DNA from: Aminobacter sp. AP02
Lineage (GTDB): Bacteria > Pseudomonadota > Alphaproteobacteria > Rhizobiales > Rhizobiaceae
Reading direction: 5' to 3'
DNA: 64,000 bases
Assembly: GCF_003148805.1 (NCBI RefSeq)
Contig: NZ_QGGX01000005.1
Span: 1 to 64,000, forward strand
A program made the translations under genes and the position numbers. Position 1 is the stretch's first letter, and each line of letters opens with the position of its first letter. This document shows positions 17,901-25,500 of the stretch, piece by piece. The notes under the pieces were generated by a model. It did not search any database and was not told the origin of the DNA. It was given only the letters and a program-made list of their open reading frames with translations.

Positions 17901-18098
17901 GGCGTGTTCTGGGGCCCGCTCGCCTATGCCATGATGGGCGGCATCCTGGTGGCGACCGTGCTGACGATCCTTGTGCTGCCGGCTGGCTACGCGCTCTTCT
18001 TCGGCAAGGAGCCGAAGAAGAGGGTGGCCGAACCAGAAAGCGCGGACCACGGCAACGTCACCGAGATCGCGCCCCGTCCGGCCTTGGCTGCTGAGTAG
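14955..18098 (+). CDS. RND-family efflux permease
   Basis: A 1047-residue inner-membrane pump, the usual AcrB-type length. The first helix (RFLFGLIIITGALGL) is followed by the pore domain, and helix 4 carries the proton-relay pair in LLVDDAMIVVEMME. Helix 10 reads IIIRNSIILVDQ, with Arg-Asn where drug pumps such as AcrB have Lys-Asn. Two periplasmic repeats and a second six-helix block follow. It pairs with the adaptor at 13688 and the TetR gene at 13025. The substrate is unknown. The ATG at 14955 is preferred to a GTG at 14913. Confidence 0.93.
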   Translation: MDNSSQSKQPFNLSRWAIGHPSIARFLFGLIIITGALGLMRMGQSEDPDFTFSVMVVQAVWPGASIEEMQDQVVNKIERKLQETPHLDWVKSYTRAGSAIITVQVKGNTDTAQVKDAFYQVRKKVGDISSELPQGLIGPFFNDEFGDTFITLHSISGEGYSYPELKKIAIKARDMLLTTPGVEKAVILGDQPQRIYIDVSSKALAERGLTLNDVRATIAGQNNIDPAGAVDTSTHSVRISVEGDLSKASDIRELRLRAGTQVTRLGDIATVTTGLEDPYQRKFRYNGQDSVQVGVVMAKGFKVTDVGNAVEETYKRFEESLPYGVSVDQISNQPEVVTEAIGEFMKALVEALLIVLVVSFLSIGWRSGMVIAITIPLVLAATFAVMYQLGIDLQRISLGALIIALGLLVDDAMIVVEMMERKLEEGLVKVDAASFAYSSTAFPMLTGTLITTAGFIPVGFAASTAGEYVRSLFYVVGIALVISWFVAVYFTPWLGNVILKQRKHAGSHHDAFDTNFYRRLRATVSWAVRHRIIVLVMTLVTFFGSLFAFQFIPQNFFPQSSRPEILVDLWLPEGTSIKEVEKQAEALEAKMMDDPDKKFIATYIGEGAPRFFLPLDQQLRNPNYAQLLIMANDEPARERLIVKLRTILAEDFPSIRGKVDRLFLGPPTGWPVQLRVMGPDRAEVRRIADEVKAKFAATPELGAIHDDWLEPVPGMKLVVDQDRARALGVSSQRIRQMLQATMSGAPLDDFRDGEETVSIVAREPEANRHLLSAVNSVYIPTDFGGFVPLSQVAKVVPVMEQGIEWRRDRLPTITVRATLPDGIQPNDVAMKLYADLKPLRDGLAPGYKVEIQGGAEDAAESQASIAAKAPIMLLVIVLLLMVQLQHFGKSMLVLATGPLGIIGAAAALLISGAPFGFVAILGVIALLGIIIRNSIILVDQIDQDIAAGMERYEAIVGAAVRRFRPIVLTAMTAVLALIPISRGVFWGPLAYAMMGGILVATVLTILVLPAGYALFFGKEPKKRVAEPESADHGNVTEIAPRPALAAE

Positions 18099-18104
18099 GC
18101 AATT

Positions 18105-18135
18105 AATAGGTGCGCGAGAAAATCGCGCGCCTATT
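18105..18135 (+). terminator. Stem-loop terminator after the RND operon
   Basis: AATAGGTGCGCGA (18105-18117) pairs with TCGCGCGCCTATT (18123-18135) over 13 bases with one T/G wobble and a GAAAA loop. It is 6 bases beyond the RND stop. The following T tract is weak (CTATTG). It abuts the 3' end of the leftward remnant gene at 18136 and may serve both strands. Confidence 0.65.
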
Positions 18136-18378
18136 CTATTGCGTATTGGCGATGAAGCGTGAGGGGTGAATGTTCATCGTGTTGATGTCTACGCGGGCGT
18201 CGTACGCTACCAGACTTTCGAACAGGTCGACCAAGATGTGGGCTTCGTTGACCGTCGAAGCCTTGTGCGGATCGAGCGAACCCGGTTCGTGGGTATTGCC
18301 GCGATGATAGACCGTTTCGGCGTAGGTGCCGCTCGACGAAATCAGGGCAACAATGAGTGCTGCTGCCAGTCTCAGCAT
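18136..18378 (-). pseudogene. Internally deleted peptide-type ABC substrate-binding protein remnant
   Basis: An 80-residue frame that begins like a complete family-5 (OppA-type) solute-binding protein: signal peptide ending in SGTYA, then ETVYHRGNTHEPGSLDPHK and HILVDLFESLVAYD. Full members have about 500-600 residues. After about 60 residues the sequence jumps to DINTMNIHPSRFIANTQ, which resembles the usual C-terminal tail of such proteins (NxHxSRF). I infer an in-frame deletion of nearly the whole ligand-binding core. No permease or ATPase genes are nearby. A short start site (GGGGGCGAT) precedes 18378. Confidence 0.6.
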
Positions 18379-18450
18379 ATCGCCCCCACACATGCCTGAT
18401 AAATATCAGGGGGGCTAATGTACACTTGCGCAGGACTTCTGGGGAGTGGG

Positions 18451-19803
18451 CTATTCATCTACCCGCATTGCTGGCTGGTCGACGCCGTTTTGATGAAGCG
18501 TCAGGCCTTTTGCCTGCCCGCGGGAATCGACATCGAAGGTGATCTGGGCATTGACTGCAGTGCAGAAGAACGATGTTTCGCTCTCCGGCAGGATTTCCAC
18601 CCGTGACTGCCCGGTGGCCTGGACAGCAAGGCCGTTGCCGTGGCGGGTGATGCTGAGCACAAAGTCGGGGCTGAGCGGGTAGTCGCCGACATAGCGGTCG
18701 TAGGTTGCCGGATCGAGCGTGACCGCGACGCGTTCTCTTGGCGGTTCGGCCAGCGGGTTCCTGCCGTCGAGCAGGTGCCTGCCGATGTCGTCGACACCGA
18801 TTTCGGTCGCGGTGTTGGACAAAGCGACAACGCCGACGCCCTTTGCCGGCATGAAGCCGAGAAAGGCGCGATAGCCGCCGGTGCCGCCATTGTGCCAGAC
18901 GATCTGGCCGTCGCCGCTGCCTGAGATGACCCATCCAAGCCCGGTCTCGTCGCCTTCGGCACCGATCGGGCGCCGAATCGAAAGCGTGGTCGCGAGTGCG
19001 GCCTCAAGCGGTGAGGACCTGGCGCCGACCAGCATCTCGATGAAATTCACCATGTCGTCGGGGGTGGACAAGAGCGCGCCCGCGCCGGCAAGCGTTGGCA
19101 GATCCCAGTTCAGCACCGGCATCAGCTTGGCGTCGTGGCCGTTGGCGAGGCGCGACTTCATGTAGACGGCCGAAGTGTCGGCGGTGGAACGCATGTTGAG
19201 CGGCGAAAGGATACGCTCGCGCACCAGCGCGCCATAGCTAAGGCCGGCACGGCGGGACAGCGCATGGCCAAGCAGGCCCATGCCTAGATTGGAGTACTCG
19301 TACTGGCTGCCGATGTCGCGGGGCAGCTCATAGGCGGACAGGAACGCGTACATCTGATCGACGCTGTAGTCAGCATAGGGATTGTCGACGTCGTCAGGCG
19401 CGAGGTTTCCAGGGAGGCGCGGCAAAGCAGAGGTGTGGGTGGCGAGGTCGATCAGGGTGATCTCGCGGCCATTGCGCCGGGGCATATGGACGGTGGCCGG
19501 CAGGTACATGGCGACCGGATCATCGAGCCCAACCTCGCCGCGCCCGGCCATCTCGGCGAGTGCAAGGGCTGTGAAGACCTTGGTGATAGAGCCGATTTCG
19601 AAGCCGGTATCGGCATCGACCGGTCGGGCGTAGTAGGCACCGAAATTGCCGTGCGAGACGATGTGGCGGCCGTCCGGACCAAAGGTGCCGACGACGATGC
19701 CAAGGCTCTGGCGCTGCTCGTCGATGCGTTCGGCGAGGATGCGTCTGATCTCGGCATCGGAAGGAAAGTGCGAGGCTGTTTGAACAGGAACAGAAACCGT
19801 CAT
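18451..19803 (-). CDS. Serine hydrolase of the class C beta-lactamase/D-aminopeptidase type
   Basis: A 450-residue serine hydrolase with the three penicillin-binding-type motifs: S72-I-T-K75 (GSITKVF), Y170-S-N172 (YEYSNLG) and HNGG (about residue 310, WHNGGTGGY). After the catalytic domain comes a 90-residue C-terminal beta domain of the DUF3471 type (YDRYVGDYPLSPDF). No signal peptide is evident, so it is probably cytosolic. Substrate options are D-amino-acid peptides or esters. The dpaL gene lies upstream on the same strand with a 130-base gap. Confidence 0.88.
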   Translation of the reverse strand: MTVSVPVQTASHFPSDAEIRRILAERIDEQRQSLGIVVGTFGPDGRHIVSHGNFGAYYARPVDADTGFEIGSITKVFTALALAEMAGRGEVGLDDPVAMYLPATVHMPRRNGREITLIDLATHTSALPRLPGNLAPDDVDNPYADYSVDQMYAFLSAYELPRDIGSQYEYSNLGMGLLGHALSRRAGLSYGALVRERILSPLNMRSTADTSAVYMKSRLANGHDAKLMPVLNWDLPTLAGAGALLSTPDDMVNFIEMLVGARSSPLEAALATTLSIRRPIGAEGDETGLGWVISGSGDGQIVWHNGGTGGYRAFLGFMPAKGVGVVALSNTATEIGVDDIGRHLLDGRNPLAEPPRERVAVTLDPATYDRYVGDYPLSPDFVLSITRHGNGLAVQATGQSRVEILPESETSFFCTAVNAQITFDVDSRGQAKGLTLHQNGVDQPAMRVDE

Positions 19804-19933
19804 CGCGCGAAATGCCCTCTCATCTCAGACCGGATGGCGGCTGATATCGAGCGGACATTGCAGCAGCATGTCGAAACTGCGGGAGAGGGCGGCTCGCCTT
19901 GTTCCGGCGCGGGACAAGGCGAGGCCCTGCTGG

Positions 19934-21145
19934 TCACTTGACCTCAATCGACGCTGCGTTGCTCATGAGATCGGCAGGGGTGAGGCCGACAAGTTCGCGA
20001 TACCGGTCGGGGTCGGTGGCGCCTTCGGTGACGACAAGCAGCACGCGCGATTTGTCGTCGAGGCCGATCGCTGCGCGCATGCCTGGATCGCGGGCGGCTG
20101 TCAGCAGCCCGGCGAGGCCGGCACCGCCGCTTTCGCCCGATACAACAACCGGGTCATGTCCGAGCGGGCGGGCGAGGCGGTTCATCACTTCGACCGCGGT
20201 CTCGTCCTCGACGGTCATGAAGGCATCGGCGACACGCGACAGGATGCGCCAGGCAAGCAATGAAGGCTCGTAGCACTCCAGCATCGCCATGACTGTTGGT
20301 TCGCCGTGATGCAGCTTCACCGGCCTGCCGGTACGCGCGGTCTCGAAGATGCAGGCGGCACGTGCTGGGTCGACGACGACGAATGTCGGGCGTGCCGCGC
20401 CGAAGCGGCTGGCCAGATAGGCGGCAGCCGCGGCGGCGATGCCGCCAACACCTGATTGGACGAAGACATGGGTCGGCGGCAGCGGCAGCTTTTCGAGGGC
20501 TTCGCGCATGATTGCGGTATAACCCTGCATGACCAGCCCGGGGATGCGCTCGTATCCCGGCCAGGACGTGTCGGAGACCACGGTCCAGCCGTTCTGGTCG
20601 CAGACGCGGGCGGCTTCGGCGACGGAATCGTCATAGGTGCCGGCAACGCGCGTTATCTCGGCGCCATAGCGGGCAATGGCTGCGATGCGCGCGTCACTGA
20701 CGCCGCCATGGACAAAGATGACCGACTTCGCGCCGACAAGTTGCGCTCCTTGCGCCACCGAGCGGCCATGGTTGCCGTCCGTGGCGCAGCCGAAGGTCAT
20801 GGCGGCGGAAATTCTCGTCACTTCCGGGCTGTACAGTTCGGCGATTTCGACCGGACGTTTGAGCTCCTTTTCCGCAGCTTCAAGCACAAGGCGGATGACC
20901 GCATAGGCGCCGCCGAGCGCCTTGAAGCTGCCGAGGCCGAGACGATAGCCTTCGTCCTTGAGGTGGATGGTGCCAAGGCCAAGCCCGTGGGCGAGCGCGG
21001 GCAAGGAACGGAGTGGCGTGGGCCGATGGTTGGGCCGGTGCGACAGGAAGCGCTCGACCGCTTCGGCTGCTGCGATGCCGAGCGTTTCGGCATCGACTGC
21101 TTCAAGCGGCTTGCGATAGTCGGGGTGTTGGTTGCGGATAAGCAT
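19934..21145 (-). CDS. dpaL: Diaminopropionate ammonia-lyase (PLP-dependent)
   Basis: A 403-residue fold-type II PLP enzyme. The Schiff-base lysine is K75 in LGSFKALGGAYAV; CATDGNHGRSVA is the substrate/PLP phosphate region and SGESGGAGLAGL the C-terminal glycine-rich loop. It converts 2,3-diaminopropionate to pyruvate and ammonia. Length and motifs match DpaL (YgeX), which is about 400 residues. Start 21145 is preceded by AGGAGCCCCTCGTC; the frame is open upstream, but that part overlaps the divergent regulator. The divergent Lrp gene is the probable regulator. Confidence 0.88.
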   Translation of the reverse strand: MLIRNQHPDYRKPLEAVDAETLGIAAAEAVERFLSHRPNHRPTPLRSLPALAHGLGLGTIHLKDEGYRLGLGSFKALGGAYAVIRLVLEAAEKELKRPVEIAELYSPEVTRISAAMTFGCATDGNHGRSVAQGAQLVGAKSVIFVHGGVSDARIAAIARYGAEITRVAGTYDDSVAEAARVCDQNGWTVVSDTSWPGYERIPGLVMQGYTAIMREALEKLPLPPTHVFVQSGVGGIAAAAAAYLASRFGAARPTFVVVDPARAACIFETARTGRPVKLHHGEPTVMAMLECYEPSLLAWRILSRVADAFMTVEDETAVEVMNRLARPLGHDPVVVSGESGGAGLAGLLTAARDPGMRAAIGLDDKSRVLLVVTEGATDPDRYRELVGLTPADLMSNAASIEVK

Positions 21146-21245
21146 GACGAGGGGCTCCTGTTTCCATGCATTGATATTGCGTGACGACAGAGAAAGGCGC
21201 TCTAATTGGCGACGCGTGATGCAAGTTTGTTTCGCGAGGACGCTG

Positions 21246-21731
21246 ATGTTGAAACATGCCGGGCAGGGAAACGATCTGGACGCCTTCGACCTGAAGATCC
21301 TCGACATCCTGCAACGCGACAATTCTACGCCGCAGCGCGAGATCGGTGAGGCCGTCAACCTCTCGGCGCCGGCGGTGCAAAGGCGTATCAAGCGCATGGA
21401 GGAGAGCGGCGTTATTGCCGCCAATGTCGCCGTGGTCGACCCCGACAAGGTCGGGCAGTCGATCACGGTCATCGTCGAGGTCGAGGTGGAGAGCGAGCGG
21501 ATCGACCTGCTCGACGCGACCAAGGCGAGCTTTGCCGGTGCTCCCGAAGTGCAGCAATGTTACTACGTCACCGGCGAGGCGGATTTCGTGCTCGTCGTCA
21601 CGGTCGCCAGCATGGGAGAATATGAGGCGCTGACACGGCGGCTGTTTTTCGCCAATCCCAACATCAGGCGGTTTCGCACGCTGGTGGCGATGGACAGGGT
21701 GAAGGCGGGCCTGACGGTACCGCTAGGTTAA
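21246..21731 (+). CDS. Lrp/AsnC-family regulator, likely of dpaL
   Basis: A 161-residue Lrp/AsnC regulator: HTH near residues 15-60 (DLKILDILQRDNSTPQREIG, SAPAVQRRIKRMEESGVI) and the C-terminal ligand-sensing RAM domain (VTGEADFVLVVTVASMGEYE). The start at 21246 follows GCGAGGACGCTG. It is divergent from dpaL with about 100 bases between starts, the usual place for an Lrp-type local activator of amino-acid catabolism. That it senses diaminopropionate or a related amino acid is inference. Confidence 0.9.
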   Translation: MLKHAGQGNDLDAFDLKILDILQRDNSTPQREIGEAVNLSAPAVQRRIKRMEESGVIAANVAVVDPDKVGQSITVIVEVEVESERIDLLDATKASFAGAPEVQQCYYVTGEADFVLVVTVASMGEYEALTRRLFFANPNIRRFRTLVAMDRVKAGLTVPLG

Positions 21732-21774
21732 AGAAGGCCCGCCGAAGCATGCGGACTGCCCGGCTGTGCCGAGA

Positions 21775-22119
21775 TCAGTTCGAGTTTGTCGACCGGTTGT
21801 TGTTCTTGGATGAGCTGCTGCTTGTCGACGTGCTGGTGCTGGTCGACGAGTTCGTGCCGGAATCGCTCTTTGAATCGCTGTCGGAGGAGCAGGTGCCGTT
21901 CGAGCAACTTGTCGAACTCGCACTCGACGTGCTCGTCGATTTCGACACACCGCTCGACCTCTTGCCGATCAGGATGAGGTCCGCGCCGCCCGAACTGGAC
22001 AGGAAGGTCAGATCGAATGGCGCGGATGCCACCGGTGCGGCACCGGCGTCCGAAAATGTCATTGCCGTGCCCAGAATGCCGGCTGCTAAGGCGACAGTGC
22101 CGAGACTTGCCATGGCCAT
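21775..22119 (-). CDS. Exported Ser/Thr/Asn-rich low-complexity protein
   Basis: A 114-residue protein with an N-terminal hydrophobic signal or anchor segment (ASLGTVALAAGILGTAMTF) and a small neutral middle (PFDLTFLSSSGGADLIL). The last about 60 residues consist almost only of Ser, Thr, Asn, Asp and Lys, with runs such as STSTSTSTSSSSS and a TSCSNGTC Cys pair. The strong GGGAAAGGAGCAC site before 22119 argues that it is translated. The function is unknown; the tail looks like a disordered surface or periplasmic spacer. The lower DNA complexity of the tail is visible as repeated TCG/ACG triplets. Confidence 0.6.
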   Translation of the reverse strand: MAMASLGTVALAAGILGTAMTFSDAGAAPVASAPFDLTFLSSSGGADLILIGKRSSGVSKSTSTSSASSTSCSNGTCSSDSDSKSDSGTNSSTSTSTSTSSSSSKNNNRSTNSN

Positions 22120-22223
22120 GTGCTCCTTTCCCACCAACTGCCTGGAAGTGGCAGCCAATCGGGCATTGGACCACAGCCCGATGGAGCCGTGAATTGCCAC
22201 ATTGGAGCTAGATTAAATTGCCC

Positions 22224-22493
22224 CTAGTGGCGGCCGGGAACGGCTACAGCAGCGGTGCCCAAATCTGAAAGCGGGTCGAGGCTGAGCGTGACCTCGCAGG
22301 GCGCACAGAATACGGCGCCGGGCATATGATCGCTCTCGGTCAGGGCAAACCTGACGGCCGATTCCTTGTCGGCGAAGATGCCGCCAACCATGCCCAGTTC
22401 GTCACTGACAACCCAGCGCCCCTGGGGGTCGCGGCCAACCATGAAGCGGTGGAGCGTCGAAGCGGGATGGATGTCGCGAGCCAGCGTGCCCAT
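22224..22493 (-). CDS. Small conserved hypothetical protein
   Basis: An 89-residue protein of unknown family. The sequence LHRFMVGRDPQGRWVVSDELGMVGG followed by IFADKESAVRFALTESD looks like the compact beta-alpha DUF2188-like fold used by small rhizobial proteins that couple a strand pair with an AV/AVRFA helix. The start at 22493 follows AAAGGCAAACCACA. It lies between the Ser-rich gene and dapA, all leftward, with gaps of over 100 bases. No function can be assigned. Confidence 0.6.
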   Translation of the reverse strand: MGTLARDIHPASTLHRFMVGRDPQGRWVVSDELGMVGGIFADKESAVRFALTESDHMPGAVFCAPCEVTLSLDPLSDLGTAAVAVPGRH

Positions 22494-22617
22494 TGTGGTT
22501 TGCCTTTCTCGATCTTCACGGCGAATTGCCGTGCGTTTGATGCAAGCATTGCATTGGTGATGTGATGCGCCCGCCATATGAATTCGATGGGCGGCATGAC
22601 GCCAAGAAATCTGGATT

Positions 22618-23598
22618 TCATAAATGCCGGCCGATCGAAGCAGAGCCGGAGGCAACGCGTGCGGGGCGCTGCGAGCGCGTGGGACGTACCCCGTTGTCCA
22701 GCACCGACAATGCGTCGCGGATAGCCAGGGCCGTATTCGGCTCGACCTCGATCAGCGGCAACCGGACATCTGGTGACATCTTTCCCATCAGGTGAAGCGC
22801 GTGCTTGACCGGCACCGGGTTGGTTTCGAGTTCGAGCGCCGCAATGAGCGGGCGCAGGCGGTTCTGGATTTCCCGTGCCGTGTGCGGATCGCCACGCCGG
22901 CAGGCGCCGTGCAGGGCGGCGCAAAGGCGTGGCGCCAGATTGGCAACCACCGAGATGGTGCCGCTGCCGCCCATGGTGTTGAAGCCGAAGGCGGTGGCGT
23001 CGTGGCCGGACAGCCAGACGAAGCGGTCGCCGTATTTTTGCACCAGCGTCATCGGTCGCGACAGGTCTCCGGTCGCGTCCTTGAAACCGACGATGTTGGG
23101 GATGTCGGCCAGCCGCTCGATGGTGGCGGTTGTCAGGTCGATGCCGGTACGCGCAGGAACGTTGTAGACAATGATCGGAATGTCGACCTTGGCGGCGATT
23201 GTCTCGAAATGCCTGACGATTCCGGCCTGGGTTGGCCTGTTGTAGTAGGGCGTGACGATAAGGGCGGCGTCGGCGCGGAAATCGCGAGCGGCGGCGGTGT
23301 AGGCGACCGTCGCATCCGTACTGTTGGTTCCGGTGCCTGCAATGACCGGCACGCGCCCGGCAGCGACGCCCACGCAACGGCGGATGATGGCCATGCGCTC
23401 GTGCCAGGACAAGGTCGGAGCCTCGCCTGTGGTCCCGCAGGGAACAAGGCCGTTGATGCCTTCAGCGATCTGCCATTCGACAAGCGTGCCAAGGCTTTTC
23501 AGGTCGACCTCGCCGTTCCTGAAGGGTGTGACGAGGGCGGACAGCGCGCCCGACAGGCGCTGGCGAAGCTGTTCAATGGTCGCGGCTGGGGTGGTCAT
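22618..23598 (-). CDS. Dihydrodipicolinate synthase family lyase (DapA-like)
   Basis: A 326-residue class I aldolase-fold enzyme. The Schiff-base lysine is K173 (GFKDATGD); GTTGE near 55-59, TPYYNRP near 116-122, and Y145/R150 in YNVPARTG match the catalytic set of DapA, which joins pyruvate and aspartate semialdehyde in lysine synthesis. It is about 30 residues longer than E. coli DapA, with an N-terminal extension and an Arg-rich C-terminal tail. The absence of other lysine genes leaves open whether it is the housekeeping DapA or a catabolic paralogue. The ATG at 23616 is an alternative start. Confidence 0.87.
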   Translation of the reverse strand: MTTPAATIEQLRQRLSGALSALVTPFRNGEVDLKSLGTLVEWQIAEGINGLVPCGTTGEAPTLSWHERMAIIRRCVGVAAGRVPVIAGTGTNSTDATVAYTAAARDFRADAALIVTPYYNRPTQAGIVRHFETIAAKVDIPIIVYNVPARTGIDLTTATIERLADIPNIVGFKDATGDLSRPMTLVQKYGDRFVWLSGHDATAFGFNTMGGSGTISVVANLAPRLCAALHGACRRGDPHTAREIQNRLRPLIAALELETNPVPVKHALHLMGKMSPDVRLPLIEVEPNTALAIRDALSVLDNGVRPTRSQRPARVASGSASIGRHL

Positions 23599-24007
23599 GG
23601 CTGTCGGCCCGATCAAGCTGGAGGAAAGAAGTGGTTCGCCGGCGACGATGCGCGGACGGCTGCTGAAAGCTCACCAGCAGCGCAGCGAGCACCGCCGCCG
23701 CGAGGTCGGCATGTTCGGCCGTGCTGGACCGGCTGCCGCCTGGAAAGGCATGGCGCGTGGAGCAGACCCAGCGCCCGGCATGGTTCCTGATGGTTTCGAT
23801 CGATCTCGGCGGCTCGGCATTGGCGGCGAGCAACAGCACCGCGTCGACCAATGCGTCGGCCTCCATGAGCGTCCGGAATTTTCGGCGAGATCTGTCGTCG
23901 AGTTCGTCCAAGCCAAGAATGTCGGCGGCGGCCCAGACGTGGTGCTCGCGGAGGATCCTGATGTCTGCGACACGTTCGGCCAGCGCGGGGATGTTTTCCG
24001 GCTTCAT
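23573..24007 (-). CDS. Hypothetical protein overlapping the DapA-family start
   Basis: A 144-residue protein without a family I recognise. The first 110 residues look folded and alpha-helical (IPALAERVADIRILREHHV, DILGLDELDDRSRRKFRTL, ALVDAVLLLAANAEPP), with WVCSTRHAFPGG in the middle; the last 30 are basic and poorly structured where the frame overlaps the dapA start by 26 bases. The overlap suggests translational coupling with the lyase. Codon positions favour G/C in the third base as in neighbours, supporting a real gene. Confidence 0.55.
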   Translation of the reverse strand: MKPENIPALAERVADIRILREHHVWAAADILGLDELDDRSRRKFRTLMEADALVDAVLLLAANAEPPRSIETIRNHAGRWVCSTRHAFPGGSRSSTAEHADLAAAVLAALLVSFQQPSAHRRRRTTSFLQLDRADSHDHPSRDH

Positions 24008-24250
24008 GATGAGGGAACAGATAGTCCGTCATCGCGTGTGAATTCGAGAGAGGGTAACGACCAGCTTTATAGGAATTGCATAGGGATTGCGGCTGCCGAA
24101 CTGGACCGCGGCGCTGAAGCGGAAAGGCATCGGGCGGGTGGGCTGATGCGCAATGAACTTGCGTCCCCCGAGCGCAATGAGAGCGCAATACTCTCCGCCC
24201 AAGGGCTAGAAAGGCACGGACTAGCGACTGCCGATCCGCACGGAAAAACG

Positions 24251-24862
24251 ATGATCCTCTATTACCAGACCCATTCACCCTTTGCCCGCAAGGCGCTCGT
24301 CTTCGCCCATGAGGTCGGTATCGCCGATCGGCTCAAGGTGATCCATCACGAAACCAGCCCGACCTTGCGCAACGCCAGCGTCTACGCCGAAAATCCGCTC
24401 GGCAAGGTGCCGGTGCTACTGCGCCCGGACGGCGAGCCGATCTTCGATTCCGATGTCATCTGCGACTTTCTCGACACGCTGCATGACGGTCCGAAGCTGA
24501 TCCCCGAGCGCGGCGAGGCGCGCTGGCAGGCACTGCGGCTGCAGGCCGTGGCGCAAGGGCTGGCGCAGACAGGCATTGGCTTGCGCTGGGAAACCGAGAG
24601 GCGACCGGAACTCCTGCGTTATGAGCCGCTTGCAGACGGCTTCAGGGAAAAGATCGAGGCGACCTATGACTGGCTCGAAGCGTCGCTCGATGACGACGCT
24701 CTCAATATCGGCCATGTGGCGCTGGCGACTGCGTTGTCGTGGATGGCGTTTCGCGACTTGCCGTCGTTTCGCGGCCGGACGCGGCTGACGCGCTGGTTCG
24801 ATGCATTCGAAAAGCGCCCCTCAATGCTGGCGACGCCTTTGTCGGGCGAAACGCACGACTGA
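24251..24862 (+). CDS. Glutathione S-transferase
   Basis: A 203-residue GST. The N-terminal thioredoxin-like domain begins ILYYQTHSPFARKALVFAHE, with the S-P-F-A-R catalytic/GSH loop and the cis-proline/gamma-glutamyl site in GKVPVLLRPDGEPIFDSDVI. The C-terminal half is all-helical with the D-x-x-L cap motif region (ALSWMAFRDLPSFRGR). The long open frame upstream of 24251 has no protein-like content. The 243 bases before it (24008-24250) hold three GCGCAAT copies but no gene I can support. Substrate class is not predictable. Confidence 0.88.
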   Translation: MILYYQTHSPFARKALVFAHEVGIADRLKVIHHETSPTLRNASVYAENPLGKVPVLLRPDGEPIFDSDVICDFLDTLHDGPKLIPERGEARWQALRLQAVAQGLAQTGIGLRWETERRPELLRYEPLADGFREKIEATYDWLEASLDDDALNIGHVALATALSWMAFRDLPSFRGRTRLTRWFDAFEKRPSMLATPLSGETHD

Positions 24863-24907
24863 GGGATTGCTGCGCGCCCTTGCGGCGTGCAGCAAGTTTC
24901 AACGGCG

Positions 24908-25336
24908 TCAGGCCGGCTTGACCGGAGAATTCATCGCCCAGCTTATGCCGAAGGGATCGCGGAGTTGGCCCCAGCGGTCGCCCCAGAACATGACGTCGAG
25001 CGGCGCGACGACCTCGCAGCCTGCGTCCACCGCGCGCTTCCACCACGCGTCGATGTCGTCGCCGAGAATGAGCTGCATGGTGTAGCCTTGCGCCTTTTCG
25101 TGGGGATGGCCGTGATCGGGATAGGCGTCGCTCAGCATCAGGGACGAGCCATTGATGTACAGGTGCACGTGCATCGTGCGGCCCTGCTCGTCCGGCGGGT
25201 AGGCGAATACCTGTTCGGCGCCGAAGGCGCGCTTGTAGAACTCGGCTGCCTTGAAGGCGCCGTCGACCTGCAGGTAGGCGATCAGGCCGCCAAGGACCTT
25301 CGCGGCGGGATATTCGACTTTCTGTGCTTCCGACAT
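24908..25336 (-). CDS. VOC-family (PhnB/glyoxalase-like) protein
   Basis: A 142-residue vicinal-oxygen-chelate protein: two beta-alpha-beta-beta-beta modules, with YLQVDGAFKAAEFYKRAFGA at the start, MHVHLYINGSSLMLSDAYPD, and the second module ending LRDPFGISWAM. This is the PhnB-like subgroup, often without proven enzymatic activity. The start at 25336 follows GAGGAACGGAGAAAAAG. It is convergent with the GST gene (45-base gap) and separated from uvrB by 164 bases. Confidence 0.85.
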   Translation of the reverse strand: MSEAQKVEYPAAKVLGGLIAYLQVDGAFKAAEFYKRAFGAEQVFAYPPDEQGRTMHVHLYINGSSLMLSDAYPDHGHPHEKAQGYTMQLILGDDIDAWWKRAVDAGCEVVAPLDVMFWGDRWGQLRDPFGISWAMNSPVKPA

Positions 25337-25500
25337 CTTTTTCTCCGTTCCTCGCTTGAGCCAATCGCCGCCTTGGCGGCGTCTGTTCCGGGCATCGTGA
25401 ACCGCCATCGGCCGATGCCTCGCCTCAAGGACGAGCGAAGCGGGCGGAAACCGACATGGCCCGCCGAACTTTTTTCAGTCAGGCTTGGGGCAAAGCCGGG

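Noticed and set aside
14772-18050. A 1092-codon open frame on the minus strand
   Set aside because: It lies opposite the RND permease, has a composition dominated by His, Arg, Asp and Gln typical of antisense frames in GC-rich DNA, and shows no domain.
21146-21523. N-terminal extension of dpaL
   Set aside because: It would run through the divergent Lrp gene; the enzyme begins at 21145 with a ribosome site and normal length.
23324-24250. Long upstream extension of the GST frame
   Set aside because: It overlaps dapA and the hypothetical gene antisense; the GST domain starts at 24251 with its catalytic loop a few residues later.
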